Shown in pieces: positions 17,013 through 25,433 of a stretch of 64,000 bases of DNA. Made by a program: the position numbers and the translations under genes. The notes beneath the pieces are model-generated. The model saw only the letters and a list, made by a program, of their open reading frames with translations, had not been told where the DNA came from and ran no database searches. Position 1 is the stretch's first letter, and each line of letters begins with the position of its first letter. The stretch is taken from assembly GCF_000183725.1 (NCBI RefSeq), contig NC_014762.1:1302001-1366000 (forward strand), read 5' to 3'. This DNA is from Sulfuricurvum kujiense DSM 16994 (GTDB taxonomy: Bacteria > Campylobacterota > Campylobacteria > Campylobacterales > Sulfurimonadaceae).

Positions 17013-17387
17013 ATGGGAACGTTAGCTGAATTTCAAAAAATCACCGATACCGAAGATTTTTTTGATTTTTTCGATCTTGCATACGATGAGCGTTTGGTTC
17101 AGGTAAAACGTTTTCATATGATGAAAAAATTTGGAGAATTGGTGGATAAAGCTAAAGGGCACGATATGGGAAGCGATGAAAAATTGCTTGAATATTACAA
17201 GTTCGCTTTGATTACCGTTTATAAGAATTTTGAAAACGGGTACAGCCCGTCAGCAGCCGATGTCTGGGAGATGTTCGATAAGCCGAGTGCTTGCGGTACC
17301 TGTTCCACATCAAGCAGCTGCAGTAGCGTAGAGGAGGTCAGTCATGGAGTCCACGCCTGCGTCAGCCAAAACACCGTTAGTTTCTGA
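17013..17387 (+). CDS. nifW: Nitrogenase-stabilising/protective protein NifW
   Basis: NifW associates with the MoFe protein and protects or matures it. The chain starts LAEFQKITDTEDFFDFFDLAYDERLVQVKRFHMMKKF, the family core. 124 residues from the ATG at 17013, chosen because AAGGAG stands just before it; the longer frame from 16986 has no site. The C-terminal tail is Cys/Ser-rich (CGTCSTSSSCSS) and overlaps the nifZ start by 44 bases, so the tail may be an extension beyond the usual NifW end. Confidence 0.9.
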   Translation: MGTLAEFQKITDTEDFFDFFDLAYDERLVQVKRFHMMKKFGELVDKAKGHDMGSDEKLLEYYKFALITVYKNFENGYSPSAADVWEMFDKPSACGTCSTSSSCSSVEEVSHGVHACVSQNTVSF

Positions 17388-17790
17388 AGAGGATATGCCG
17401 ATTGATGAGGCAGCCCGTAAAACCAATCTCTATAAAATGTCCACTAAAGACGAGATTCTTTCTCTTTACAGAATCGGGCAGAGAGTACGATTAACCAAAT
17501 CGATCCGAAATGACGGGACCTACCCCCATGCGGCAGTCGGAGACATTCTTGTAGAAGCGGGAGCGGAAGGGTATGTCCGTGCCATAGGTGATTTTCTTCA
17601 GACCATCCGGGTATATGAAGTCAATTTTATCGAAGAGGGGCTGATCTTCGGGTGCCGCGAAGCGGAATTAGAGAGTGCTCTGGAAGATGACGGATACGAT
17701 GAAGTGGCCGAAGAACTCCGATGGATAAAAGAACATCGCGCTAAAAAAGCTGCTGAAAAAGCGGCGCAATCTCAAGAAGAGGGGGAGTAA
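17344..17790 (+). CDS. nifZ: NifZ-domain protein
   Basis: NifZ helps P-cluster formation in the MoFe protein. 148 residues: a polar leader, then the NifZ domain (GQRVRLTKSIRNDGTYPHAAVGDILVEAGAEGYVRAIGDFLQ, then VYEVNFIEEGLIFGCREAELE), and a Lys/Ala/Glu-rich helical tail. Its start lies inside nifW, preceded by GAGGAGGTC. It is the last gene of the tightly spaced nifN run; a 78-base gap follows. Confidence 0.9.
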   Translation: MESTPASAKTPLVSEEDMPIDEAARKTNLYKMSTKDEILSLYRIGQRVRLTKSIRNDGTYPHAAVGDILVEAGAEGYVRAIGDFLQTIRVYEVNFIEEGLIFGCREAELESALEDDGYDEVAEELRWIKEHRAKKAAEKAAQSQEEGE

Positions 17791-17868
17791 TCTACACTTT
17801 TTGAGATTTGTGCATACTGCAGAAACATGGTTGTTATCATGTGATGCGGGAAATATGAGGAGGTTAAG

Positions 17869-18246
17869 ATGGTCAGTGTCATTTTTTGCGGCTTCGCTGA
17901 AGGTCAAAATAAACGTGTTTACGCAAAATCCGGTGATGTATTACTGCGTGTTGCCCAAAGCAACGGTATTGTAATCCCGACAGATTGTACAGACGGTATG
18001 TGCGGAAGCTGTGTTGTACGTATTGAAGACATTGCTACTGATGAATCAATGGACTCAAATGCTGAAGAATACGCATCAAAAGGCAAAGCAGTCTATATGG
18101 AAGATAAAGAGCTTGAAACATTAGTTTCAATGGGCGCTATCACCAAAAAAGAGGCTGAAATCGCTCAACAGTTCAATCGTCCGACTCCGGTACGTTTGGC
18201 TTGTCAATGCGTAATAAAAGACGCGATACTGGTCAAACCGTACTAA
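17869..18246 (+). CDS. 2Fe-2S ferredoxin (plant-type fold)
   Basis: 125 residues. Ligand pattern C40-x4-C45-x2-C48 with a fourth cysteine at C112 (VRLACQC), the layout of plant-type 2Fe-2S ferredoxins. The insert of about 60 residues between third and fourth ligand is longer than in the neighbouring ferredoxin. GAGG stands upstream. In the nif setting it may carry electrons to nitrogenase or to cofactor assembly; which is not known. Confidence 0.88.
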   Translation: MVSVIFCGFAEGQNKRVYAKSGDVLLRVAQSNGIVIPTDCTDGMCGSCVVRIEDIATDESMDSNAEEYASKGKAVYMEDKELETLVSMGAITKKEAEIAQQFNRPTPVRLACQCVIKDAILVKPY

Positions 18247-18274
18247 ATATTTCTAAGTGCCCTCGGGCTAACAT

Positions 18275-18297
18275 CTAAACGGAAACAATTCGTTTAG
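18275..18297 (+). terminator. Hairpin between the two ferredoxin genes
   Basis: Perfect inverted repeat CTAAACG / CGTTTAG with a nine-base loop. There is no T-run after it, so it could be an attenuator, mRNA stabiliser or protein site and not a true terminator. Confidence 0.4.
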
Positions 18298-18326
18298 CGA
18301 ACATCATAATCATTAAAGGAGTTGGG

Positions 18327-18617
18327 ATGACAACACGTGTAGAAATTATGAATGACTTTTTGGCGATCAACGTTATTCCGGGCAAAACGATCCAAGATAT
18401 CGTTGAAGCTTCAGGAAGTGCGCTTCCTTTCGGATGCCGTGACGGTGAATGCGGTACCTGTGTCGTAATGATCGAATCAGGAATGGAATATATGAGTCCT
18501 GTTACTGATAAAGAGAAAGCGGTACTTAAAACGCTTAACGAAAGCAATCCGAAAGCTCGTCTTGCTTGTCAAATGAAAGTCATCGCACCAAACGGATTGG
18601 TACGTATTAAATATTAA
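18327..18617 (+). CDS. 2Fe-2S ferredoxin, small
   Basis: 96 residues. Ligands C37-x4-C42-x2-C45 (FGCRDGECGTCVV) and C81 (RLACQM), the compact plant-type 2Fe-2S arrangement. An AAAGGAG site precedes the ATG. Two ferredoxins in a row after nifZ suggest distinct partners, for example the Fe protein and an assembly factor; this is inference. Confidence 0.9.
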   Translation: MTTRVEIMNDFLAINVIPGKTIQDIVEASGSALPFGCRDGECGTCVVMIESGMEYMSPVTDKEKAVLKTLNESNPKARLACQMKVIAPNGLVRIKY

Positions 18618-18635
18618 GCCCTACCTTACATAAAT

Positions 18636-18682
18636 CCCATCGGTATTTATTCCGATTGAATCTACTGCCTCTTTTGAGGCAG
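18636..18682 (+). terminator. Two hairpins after the ferredoxin genes
   Basis: First stem ATCGG/CCGAT (loop TATTTATT), then a perfect CTGCCTC-TTTT-GAGGCAG stem at 18665-18682. A T6 run comes about 13 bases later. Probably ends the nif transcript before rpoN, although the T-run is not immediate. Confidence 0.5.
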
Positions 18683-18792
18683 ATAGAACTGTATGTTTTT
18701 TAATCACTCATCTGCTTAAAAAGAGTCTATACTTTTAAAAGAACAATTTATGCACTTGTTATGTAAGTGTGTATTATTTTAGGCGGATTATC

Positions 18793-20058
18793 ATGCAAAC
18801 AACACTTTCATATAAACAAAAACAATTACCAAGATTATCGATGCAGACGTGGCTTCCGCTACTTCAATGCTCGCTCAATGACCTAGAAAAACACCTTCAG
18901 GTAATTACGAATGAGAACCCTTGCCTGGAAGTAAAATCGGGCTTTGAAGAGTCTAATACTTCCGCAGGGGGAGGCGCAGCCTACGGAGCATTTCAAAACT
19001 ATGTATCCAACGCTTCCAGCGATCAGATCGAATGGTTGAGTATCTCCTCTACCTCTCTCTACGAAAAACTCGACGAGCAGATCGTAGCACCGCTTTTTCC
19101 GACACCGATTTCGCAAAAGATCGCACGTCAGATCGTCTATTACATCAGCGATGAGGGATATTTTGAGGGAAGCGTCGAAGAGGTGGCACAGCAGTGCGAT
19201 ACCGATGCCCATACCGTAGAACGGGTCCGTCAGCGTTTTGCCCATCTCGAGCCTTCCGGTGTCGGTGCGGTGGATTACAAAGAGTCGTTTTTATTCCAGC
19301 TCAGCGATCATGATCTGGATGATGAACTGAGCATTTTGCTCAGTGCGATGATTTTGCAGTTTGACAAAATGGAAAAATTTATCAACCATCCGCGGCTTCA
19401 CGATGCCAAACATGTTTTACAGCATCTTCGCAACCCGCCTGCATTGGAGTATATGGAACCGGAGACGCAGATCACTCCCGATCTTTTTGTCGAATTTTCG
19501 GGTTCGGAACTCAATATCCGTATCAACCATGCGTTTTATCCGGACTTGCAGGTCAATATGATCGATAAATACGATAATTTTGCCCGTCAAAAATTCAAAG
19601 AGGCGCGCGAACTGGTCAAACTGCTTGACCTGCGCAAAGCGACCCTTTATAACGTCGCATTGGTTCTGCTTGAGAAACAGTACGGCTTTTTTATGGGTGG
19701 GGAGCTTAAACCGCTGCGTCTTCAGGATGTTGCCGATGAGTTAGGCTTTAACGAATCGACGATCTCACGGGCGATTGCCGACAAATACATTCAGACGGAA
19801 CGGGGCTTGTACGCGTTTAAAGACTTTTTCTCCAATTCGATCGGCGAAGTCTCAACCTCGGAGATCAAACATTTTCTCAAACGTCTTGTCACGAGCGAGA
19901 ATAAAGACGACCCTTTCAGCGATAAAACGCTTCATGAGATGATTGAAGAGCGTTTCGGGGTCAAGATGGTGCGCCGCGTCATCGCCAAATACCGTCAGGA
20001 ACTCGATATCCCATCCTATAAAGAGCGGTTGTTTTTGTACAAGCTCGAACTCCTTTAG
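18793..20058 (+). CDS. rpoN: RNA polymerase sigma-54 factor RpoN
   Basis: Sigma-54 reads -24/-12 promoters and needs an AAA+ activator such as NifA. 421 residues: a shortened N-terminal activator-contact region (YKQKQLPRLSMQTWLPLLQCSLNDLEKHL), a core-binding domain, a helix-turn-helix (LQDVADELGFNESTISRAI) and the C-terminal RpoN box (MVRRVIAKYRQELDIPS). The start at 18793 is preceded by TAGGCGG; the frame opens 8 codons earlier. In this phylum RpoN also runs flagellar genes, so whether this copy is nif-specific depends on whether another exists. Confidence 0.93.
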   Translation: MQTTLSYKQKQLPRLSMQTWLPLLQCSLNDLEKHLQVITNENPCLEVKSGFEESNTSAGGGAAYGAFQNYVSNASSDQIEWLSISSTSLYEKLDEQIVAPLFPTPISQKIARQIVYYISDEGYFEGSVEEVAQQCDTDAHTVERVRQRFAHLEPSGVGAVDYKESFLFQLSDHDLDDELSILLSAMILQFDKMEKFINHPRLHDAKHVLQHLRNPPALEYMEPETQITPDLFVEFSGSELNIRINHAFYPDLQVNMIDKYDNFARQKFKEARELVKLLDLRKATLYNVALVLLEKQYGFFMGGELKPLRLQDVADELGFNESTISRAIADKYIQTERGLYAFKDFFSNSIGEVSTSEIKHFLKRLVTSENKDDPFSDKTLHEMIEERFGVKMVRRVIAKYRQELDIPSYKERLFLYKLELL

Positions 20059-20085
20059 GCTTTAAAGCATGTCAATCTGACAGGG

Positions 20086-20115
20086 AATAGAGCTTTTTGC
20101 TAAAATCGCTCTATT
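20086..20115 (+). terminator. Inverted repeat after rpoN
   Basis: AATAGAG and CTCTATT, seven bases each, around a 16-base T-containing loop, between rpoN and the DNA polymerase gene. Possible terminator, but the loop is long and it ends only ten bases before the next start. Confidence 0.3.
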
Positions 20116-20124
20116 ATCCTCTCT

Positions 20125-21390
20125 ATGATTATTCATTTAGACCTTGACTGTTTTTTTGCCTCCTGCGAACGGGTTCGAAATCCCTCATTAGAGGGGAAAT
20201 GCGTGGCCGTCGGAGGGCGGGGCGATCCGTTTATCTTTGACAAGAAACCCTCCCATGCCAAAAAACTGATGACGGTGAATTCGGGAGCTTTCGTCCCCTC
20301 ACTCTTTCATGCGGAGCACGACAGCCGACACTATTTTAAAGACGGGGATAAAATGCGGGGGATTATCACGACCGCGAGCTATGAAGCACGTGCATACGGG
20401 ATAAAAACCGCTATGAGCGTGCATGAAGCTCTCCGTCTTTGTCCCCATCTCATCCTCCTGCCGCCGAATCATCTGCTGTATCATACGATGAGTCATGAAC
20501 TGATGGAGTATCTCTCGACGCTTATCCCCGTGATGGAGCAGTACAGCATCGATGAGATGTTTGGTGATCTTGGCGGATGGATCGATGATGTCGATACGTA
20601 TGAGTTTGTCCGGCACCTCCAAAATCAAATCAGCGTAGAGTTTAAATTGCCCGTCTCTATCGGTGCAAGCCGTTCCAAATGGATTGCGAAGCTCGCAACA
20701 TCTTCCGCCAAGCCTTACGGTGTGCGCGTCGTCCACGCAGAGGAGATCGAATCGTTTGTCAAAGATATTCCCATCGGTGACTTTCCCGGTGTGGGCAAAG
20801 CATTTTCTCAGAAAATGGAGCGTTACGGGATCAAGAGTATCGGTAATGCCTGGAAATCGGATGCTCTTATCCGATCTTGGGGAACACACGGACGCGATCT
20901 TTATGCGCGGCTCAGAGGCGAGGACAATGAGAGGGTACAGCCAAGCCGATCTAGAAAAGGGATAGGGATATCCAGATCGATGGATCATCCGGTACAGGAG
21001 AGGGATGAGCTTTTCCGCCGTATTCACATTTTGGTACGCCATTGGAGCCATACCATCATGAAGCTGGGGGTGAATCCTACGACGTACTCTTTTTCATTGG
21101 GATATGAAAACTGGGGAAGCTCCAAAAAACAATACACCCTGTATCGTCTCTTTAATGAGACGTTTCTCCAATCTTTTACGATAGAGAAATTCAGAGAGCT
21201 TGATGTTTATCCTCATATACGTGTCCGTTACATCGCCATGAGTGCTACAAAATTTATCCATCATGACCCGAAAACATTTAATATTTTAGAATATGAAAAT
21301 GATATGAAAATGCGCAGTCTTAGCGATGCGTTAACCACTATCAGGGACAAATACGGGATGGATATTGTACGAGGGGGCGGTGAGCTGTGA
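20125..21390 (+). CDS. Y-family DNA polymerase (Pol IV/DinB-like)
   Basis: Translesion polymerase. 421 residues with the catalytic HLDLDCFFASCE start and the SIDEMF motif for the metal site, a helix-hairpin-helix DNA-binding part (IGDFPGVGKAFSQKMERYGI) and a C-terminal little-finger region. A charged insertion (DKKPSHAKKLMTVNSGAF) lies in the fingers, as I recall from related Campylobacterota enzymes. Short 5' leader, ATG at 20125. It has no obvious link with the nif genes. Confidence 0.9.
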   Translation: MIIHLDLDCFFASCERVRNPSLEGKCVAVGGRGDPFIFDKKPSHAKKLMTVNSGAFVPSLFHAEHDSRHYFKDGDKMRGIITTASYEARAYGIKTAMSVHEALRLCPHLILLPPNHLLYHTMSHELMEYLSTLIPVMEQYSIDEMFGDLGGWIDDVDTYEFVRHLQNQISVEFKLPVSIGASRSKWIAKLATSSAKPYGVRVVHAEEIESFVKDIPIGDFPGVGKAFSQKMERYGIKSIGNAWKSDALIRSWGTHGRDLYARLRGEDNERVQPSRSRKGIGISRSMDHPVQERDELFRRIHILVRHWSHTIMKLGVNPTTYSFSLGYENWGSSKKQYTLYRLFNETFLQSFTIEKFRELDVYPHIRVRYIAMSATKFIHHDPKTFNILEYENDMKMRSLSDALTTIRDKYGMDIVRGGGEL

Positions 21391-21393
21391 TCC

Positions 21394-23328
21394 TCACAAT
21401 TCACTGCACAGTGTAAAATGCACTATGGTCTCATGTTTTGCATGATACATTGCTTTATCGGCAGATTTGAGCAATGTCGATGCATCCGCACCGTCCTGAG
21501 GATAAAAGGCGATACCGATGCTGATGGAGGGAATGATGTCGCAATTCTCAAGTACGATAGGCTGTTCGGTTTTATCCAGAAGTGTTTTTGCAACTGATAC
21601 CGCTTCCTCTTTAGTCTTGATGGTTTCGAGGATAATGGTAAATTCATCGCCTCCTAAACGGGCGACAAAATCATCGGAACGGATAGTTTCTTTCAGCCGT
21701 TTAGCGACTGTTTTTAAAAGGATATCCCCGCACTCATGTCCGTAAGTGTCATTAACCTCTTTAAACTGATTGAGGTCGATAAAAAAGAGGGCGAATATCT
21801 GATGATTCCGTTCGGATCTGGCAAGTACCTGAGTAAATACCTGATTAAAAAAAAGACGATTCGGCAAACCCGTCAAAACGTCATGATGGGAGTCTATAAG
21901 CAGTTTCTCCTCATACGCTTTTTGAAGGGTGATATCGCTTAAGACCGCTACATAGCGTATCAGTTTTCCTGTTTCATCCCGAATAGCCGAGATACTTTGC
22001 AATGAGGGGAAGAGTTCACCGTTTTTCCGTTTATTCCATATTTCGCCGCGCCATTTTCCTGTACTGTTAATCGTATGAAACATTTCGTCATAAAAATGGC
22101 GATCGTGTTTGCCCGATTTTAGAATACGGGGATCTTTTCCTAAGACTTCTTCTTCGCTAAATCCCGTTACGGCTGTAAACGCTTCGTTGATTTTGATAAT
22201 TTTTTTGGAAGTATCGGTGACAAAAATCACTTCGCTCGTATTGTGAAAAACGGCATCGGACAATAAGAGTTCCGCTTCGCGTCTTTTATACTCTTTTATA
22301 TTGTCTACACTCAGCCATACATAGGGCTGAGCCTTGATCATAATAAGTTTGCCTGAGATTTTGACCGGTACGGCTTCACCGCTTTTACCGATATAGGTAC
22401 TTTCATACGGATCAATATGTTTGTTTTGTATCAATGCACGAAACTGCTCTTTTTCAAATACGACGGCATCCTCCGATATGCAATCAAAGTAACTTAGTCC
22501 CCGAATCCGTTTACTGGAAAGGGCGATTATTTTTAAAAAACTTTTGTTCGCATCGAGAATTTTTCCGTCTAAAGAACAAAGTGCCAACCCGGCGGATGAA
22601 TTGGCGATCAACATCCGGTTAAAATGGCGCGAATCTTCGATATCCTGTACCAGCGTATGGAGAAAATACCAAAAAATAAGACTGCCGATCAATGCTAATA
22701 AGATCGTTAATCCAAATGCGTATTCCGCCGCTTTGATATAGGGGGCACGGATTTCGGATATGTCTATTTTAGCAACGATCCCCCATCCTAAATCTTTGAT
22801 CGGTTCATACGCTGCCAAAACGGTTTCGCCTCTGTAGTCGAATGCTATTATCGTCCCTTTTTCCCCTTTCAGCGCTTGGCGCATAGGCTCGCCAAGCTCC
22901 GATTTCCATGGGATTGCCGTCGGTTTGCTCATTTTATAATGGCGTTGTTTAATCAGAAACTGGATTTTATCCCCATCACGTCTTCCGAGAGTAAATTCCC
23001 CCGTCTGTCCAAATCCTCCGTATCGATAGTGGGCTTCGGCTATTTTTTGAATGACATTTACAGCCAGCTTTTTTTTCGTCTCGACTGAAATGCCGTCGTA
23101 GAGTAAAAATTCTTGCTGCGCTACGATATTTATCATCACGGCTTGCGTCTCTACAAGTTCGACCAAACGATTTTTTTGACGTTCAAACCCGAGGTTATAC
23201 AAAAGCACTATCGCGATCGTAACGACCACTATCATATTAAAGGTCAAGAGGGCAATAAGGTAATAAGGGGTTTGCTCTATTCTTTTATTGGCAAAGTATT
23301 CGCTAAATGAACTTTTTAGAGTTTTCAT
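21394..23328 (-). CDS. Membrane Cache-PAS-PAS diguanylate cyclase
   Basis: 644 residues. First membrane helix (about 22-45), a periplasmic single-Cache-like domain (FGQTGEFTLGRRDGDKI... DLGWGIVAKIDISE), second membrane helix (about 205-225), two PAS domains, the second with a PAC motif (VTGFSEEEVLGKDPRILKSG), and a GGDEF domain with intact LGGDEFTIIL. Makes c-di-GMP in response to an outside ligand. Its 3' end is 4 bases from the convergent polymerase gene. Confidence 0.9.
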   Translation of the reverse strand: MKTLKSSFSEYFANKRIEQTPYYLIALLTFNMIVVVTIAIVLLYNLGFERQKNRLVELVETQAVMINIVAQQEFLLYDGISVETKKKLAVNVIQKIAEAHYRYGGFGQTGEFTLGRRDGDKIQFLIKQRHYKMSKPTAIPWKSELGEPMRQALKGEKGTIIAFDYRGETVLAAYEPIKDLGWGIVAKIDISEIRAPYIKAAEYAFGLTILLALIGSLIFWYFLHTLVQDIEDSRHFNRMLIANSSAGLALCSLDGKILDANKSFLKIIALSSKRIRGLSYFDCISEDAVVFEKEQFRALIQNKHIDPYESTYIGKSGEAVPVKISGKLIMIKAQPYVWLSVDNIKEYKRREAELLLSDAVFHNTSEVIFVTDTSKKIIKINEAFTAVTGFSEEEVLGKDPRILKSGKHDRHFYDEMFHTINSTGKWRGEIWNKRKNGELFPSLQSISAIRDETGKLIRYVAVLSDITLQKAYEEKLLIDSHHDVLTGLPNRLFFNQVFTQVLARSERNHQIFALFFIDLNQFKEVNDTYGHECGDILLKTVAKRLKETIRSDDFVARLGGDEFTIILETIKTKEEAVSVAKTLLDKTEQPIVLENCDIIPSISIGIAFYPQDGADASTLLKSADKAMYHAKHETIVHFTLCSEL

Positions 23329-23393
23329 TAAATTGCCTTAAACCTTTTTTGTTTCTTATTGTTTATACGGATCTGATTATATCAGATGGAAAT

Positions 23394-24266
23394 CTAACTA
23401 TTTCGTTTACGCGGCCGACGGGAAAGACGATTGTGTATCCCGCTTCCCACAATGAGCAACGTTACCCCTAGTATGAGATAAAAGGCGTTAATCAGCTTAC
23501 TGTAATCATCCAATACAATTTTAAACACCGCCATGAGTGACTCAATAGAAAGGGCAATTATGATAGAAGTCAAAAACTTTGATAATGCTTTGTTCTGCAG
23601 ATCGTTTCCATAATCGTACGTTTTAAATAAAACCTCATTTTCAATAAGCGTTTTGGCCAAATCATAGATAGCCAAACCGATCGTAATAGAGATAATAGAG
23701 GTAAATATTTGATGCATTACCGCTTCTCCGGTATAAGGCGAAAGGAGCATCTCATAAAAGATATAGGCTCCGTAAAAGATTAAAAAAACAGAAACAAATC
23801 CAAGTAACAGCCCGCCGCTTCCCAATACAAATCGATTTATCTGTTCATATACGCTGTTATGTTCGATAAGTCGAAGTTCTTCGAGAAGTTTTAGCATATC
23901 AAAGTCGACGACGACAAAACGGCCGTTTTCTCTTTTAACGCCCGTTAATGTAGGTAATCCTGTTACATGGTGGAGATACGGGTTGCTGATATGGATCGGT
24001 TCCTCGACAAAACTTACCCACTTAAAATAAAAAGATTTGTCGGTCCCTTTTCGATCTTCGTCACTATATTCTCTTCCGTAGCTGGGTGTGAATTGGACAA
24101 ATGAGTCGTTAACCGCATAGATAACTTCAGCAGACTTTTCAGTTTCAAAAAATCGGCGCATATCCCCAGAATCATTTGAGAGAGGATGGAAGTTGTCCAT
24201 GGTTGTACGAAGATAAAATTGAACGCTGTTTTTGTGTTCGGTATAGATGTTAATGATCCGTTTCAT
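23394..24266 (-). CDS. Membrane protein with N-terminal PDC-like sensor
   Basis: 290 residues from the ATG at 24266, which has AGGAG upstream. The first 130 residues look like a degenerate PDC/Cache segment (FYFKWVSFVEEPIHISNPYLHHVTGLPTLT), followed by four hydrophobic helices and a basic tail (RLSRRPRKRNS). There is no output domain, so the signal path is unknown. Similar proteins seem common in Sulfurimonas-type genomes. Confidence 0.65.
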   Translation of the reverse strand: MKRIINIYTEHKNSVQFYLRTTMDNFHPLSNDSGDMRRFFETEKSAEVIYAVNDSFVQFTPSYGREYSDEDRKGTDKSFYFKWVSFVEEPIHISNPYLHHVTGLPTLTGVKRENGRFVVVDFDMLKLLEELRLIEHNSVYEQINRFVLGSGGLLLGFVSVFLIFYGAYIFYEMLLSPYTGEAVMHQIFTSIISITIGLAIYDLAKTLIENEVLFKTYDYGNDLQNKALSKFLTSIIIALSIESLMAVFKIVLDDYSKLINAFYLILGVTLLIVGSGIHNRLSRRPRKRNS

Positions 24267-24458
24267 GAAAATACTCCTGAGAGAAATTTTCACTTTCAGT
24301 TTTAGCACTGTTGATATTAAGAAGCGGTTGAATCAGCAAAGTATGTAATATTTTTAATATTGTATTTTTTTGTGCTATAATATTTTTTTTAATATATTAA
24401 AAGCAAAATTTATCTAATTCGAATGTCTTGGTGTTTAAACAATAGCGTAAGAGGAAGA

Positions 24459-25433
24459 ATGATTCAAGAAATATCAGTCATATCGCATTCAACTGCAATC
24501 GGAACGCTTTTTGACGAAACTCATGTGTGCGGTGTATTTGAAAGCGATGTGATCATTTATAAAATATTGGAATTTTTCTCTATTTCCAGTGCAGACGCGG
24601 TTGTACTTACACGAGACTCTGTTCCGGCCGGAATATTGACTTTAAAAGACCTCGTCCGTGCGCTTCATAACTGCGATAACACCGGTTTGCCGGTTAAAGA
24701 ATTTATGACAGCTCCCGTCACTCTTTTTGATGCGTCTTTAAAGATATCTGAAGTTCTTGATCAGATGCAGGAATGTTCTTTTAAAAAAATTGTGGTAGCA
24801 AAAAACAACACGATTGTCGGCATTATCGACAAGCATCATTTACTCTCTATATGCTACGCACAATTAACCCCGATTATAAAACACGAATATAATATGGTCC
24901 ATTCGTTAATGGGAATGGTCGGCGAAGGGGAGAGGGGATTGTTAAAAATGGCTACGACCGATACATTAACCGAAATCGGGAATAGACGGTTGTTCGAAGA
25001 AATTTTCCAAGCGCATCAAGCGCTCGGCGAACAATATACAGACAAGCTGTTTCTGCTCCTCTTTGATATCGATAATTTTAAAGGTATCAACGATACATTC
25101 GGCCATAATGTCGGGGATTCGGTATTAAAAGAGCTCTCTGCTTTGGTAAGCAGATCGATTCGAAAATCGGATATATTCGTCCGCTGGGGGGGAGAAGAAT
25201 TCGCCATCTTGCTTCGCTATTCGGACCCCTCAACCGTCGTTAAAATCGCCGAACAAATCCGTCAGCTCATCGATAAAAACAGTTTTGAAACGATCGTCCA
25301 TGTAACCTGCAGTTTCGGTCTGACCTCTATTCAGCCTGCTGAAACTCTCGAACAGGCATTTGAACGTGCGGACAAGGCGCTTTATCGTGCGAAAAAAGAC
25401 GGAAAAAACTGCGTACGTATAGAGATGCCTTAG
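24459..25433 (+). CDS. CBS-pair diguanylate cyclase
   Basis: 324 residues, cytoplasmic. Two CBS repeats (the second near PVKEFMTAPVTLFDASLKISEVLDQM) that usually bind adenine nucleotides, then a GGDEF domain with intact GGEEF (VRWGGEEFAILLRY). It would tie c-di-GMP synthesis to cell energy status. The start at 24459 has GAGGAA; the frame opens 12 codons before. Its stop overlaps the convergent nifA stop by 4 bases. Confidence 0.88.
   Translation: MIQEISVISHSTAIGTLFDETHVCGVFESDVIIYKILEFFSISSADAVVLTRDSVPAGILTLKDLVRALHNCDNTGLPVKEFMTAPVTLFDASLKISEVLDQMQECSFKKIVVAKNNTIVGIIDKHHLLSICYAQLTPIIKHEYNMVHSLMGMVGEGERGLLKMATTDTLTEIGNRRLFEEIFQAHQALGEQYTDKLFLLLFDIDNFKGINDTFGHNVGDSVLKELSALVSRSIRKSDIFVRWGGEEFAILLRYSDPSTVVKIAEQIRQLIDKNSFETIVHVTCSFGLTSIQPAETLEQAFERADKALYRAKKDGKNCVRIEMP

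Noticed and set aside
20299-21051. 250-residue minus-strand open frame
   Set aside because: Shadow of the Y-family polymerase gene, whose catalytic motifs are clear on the plus strand.
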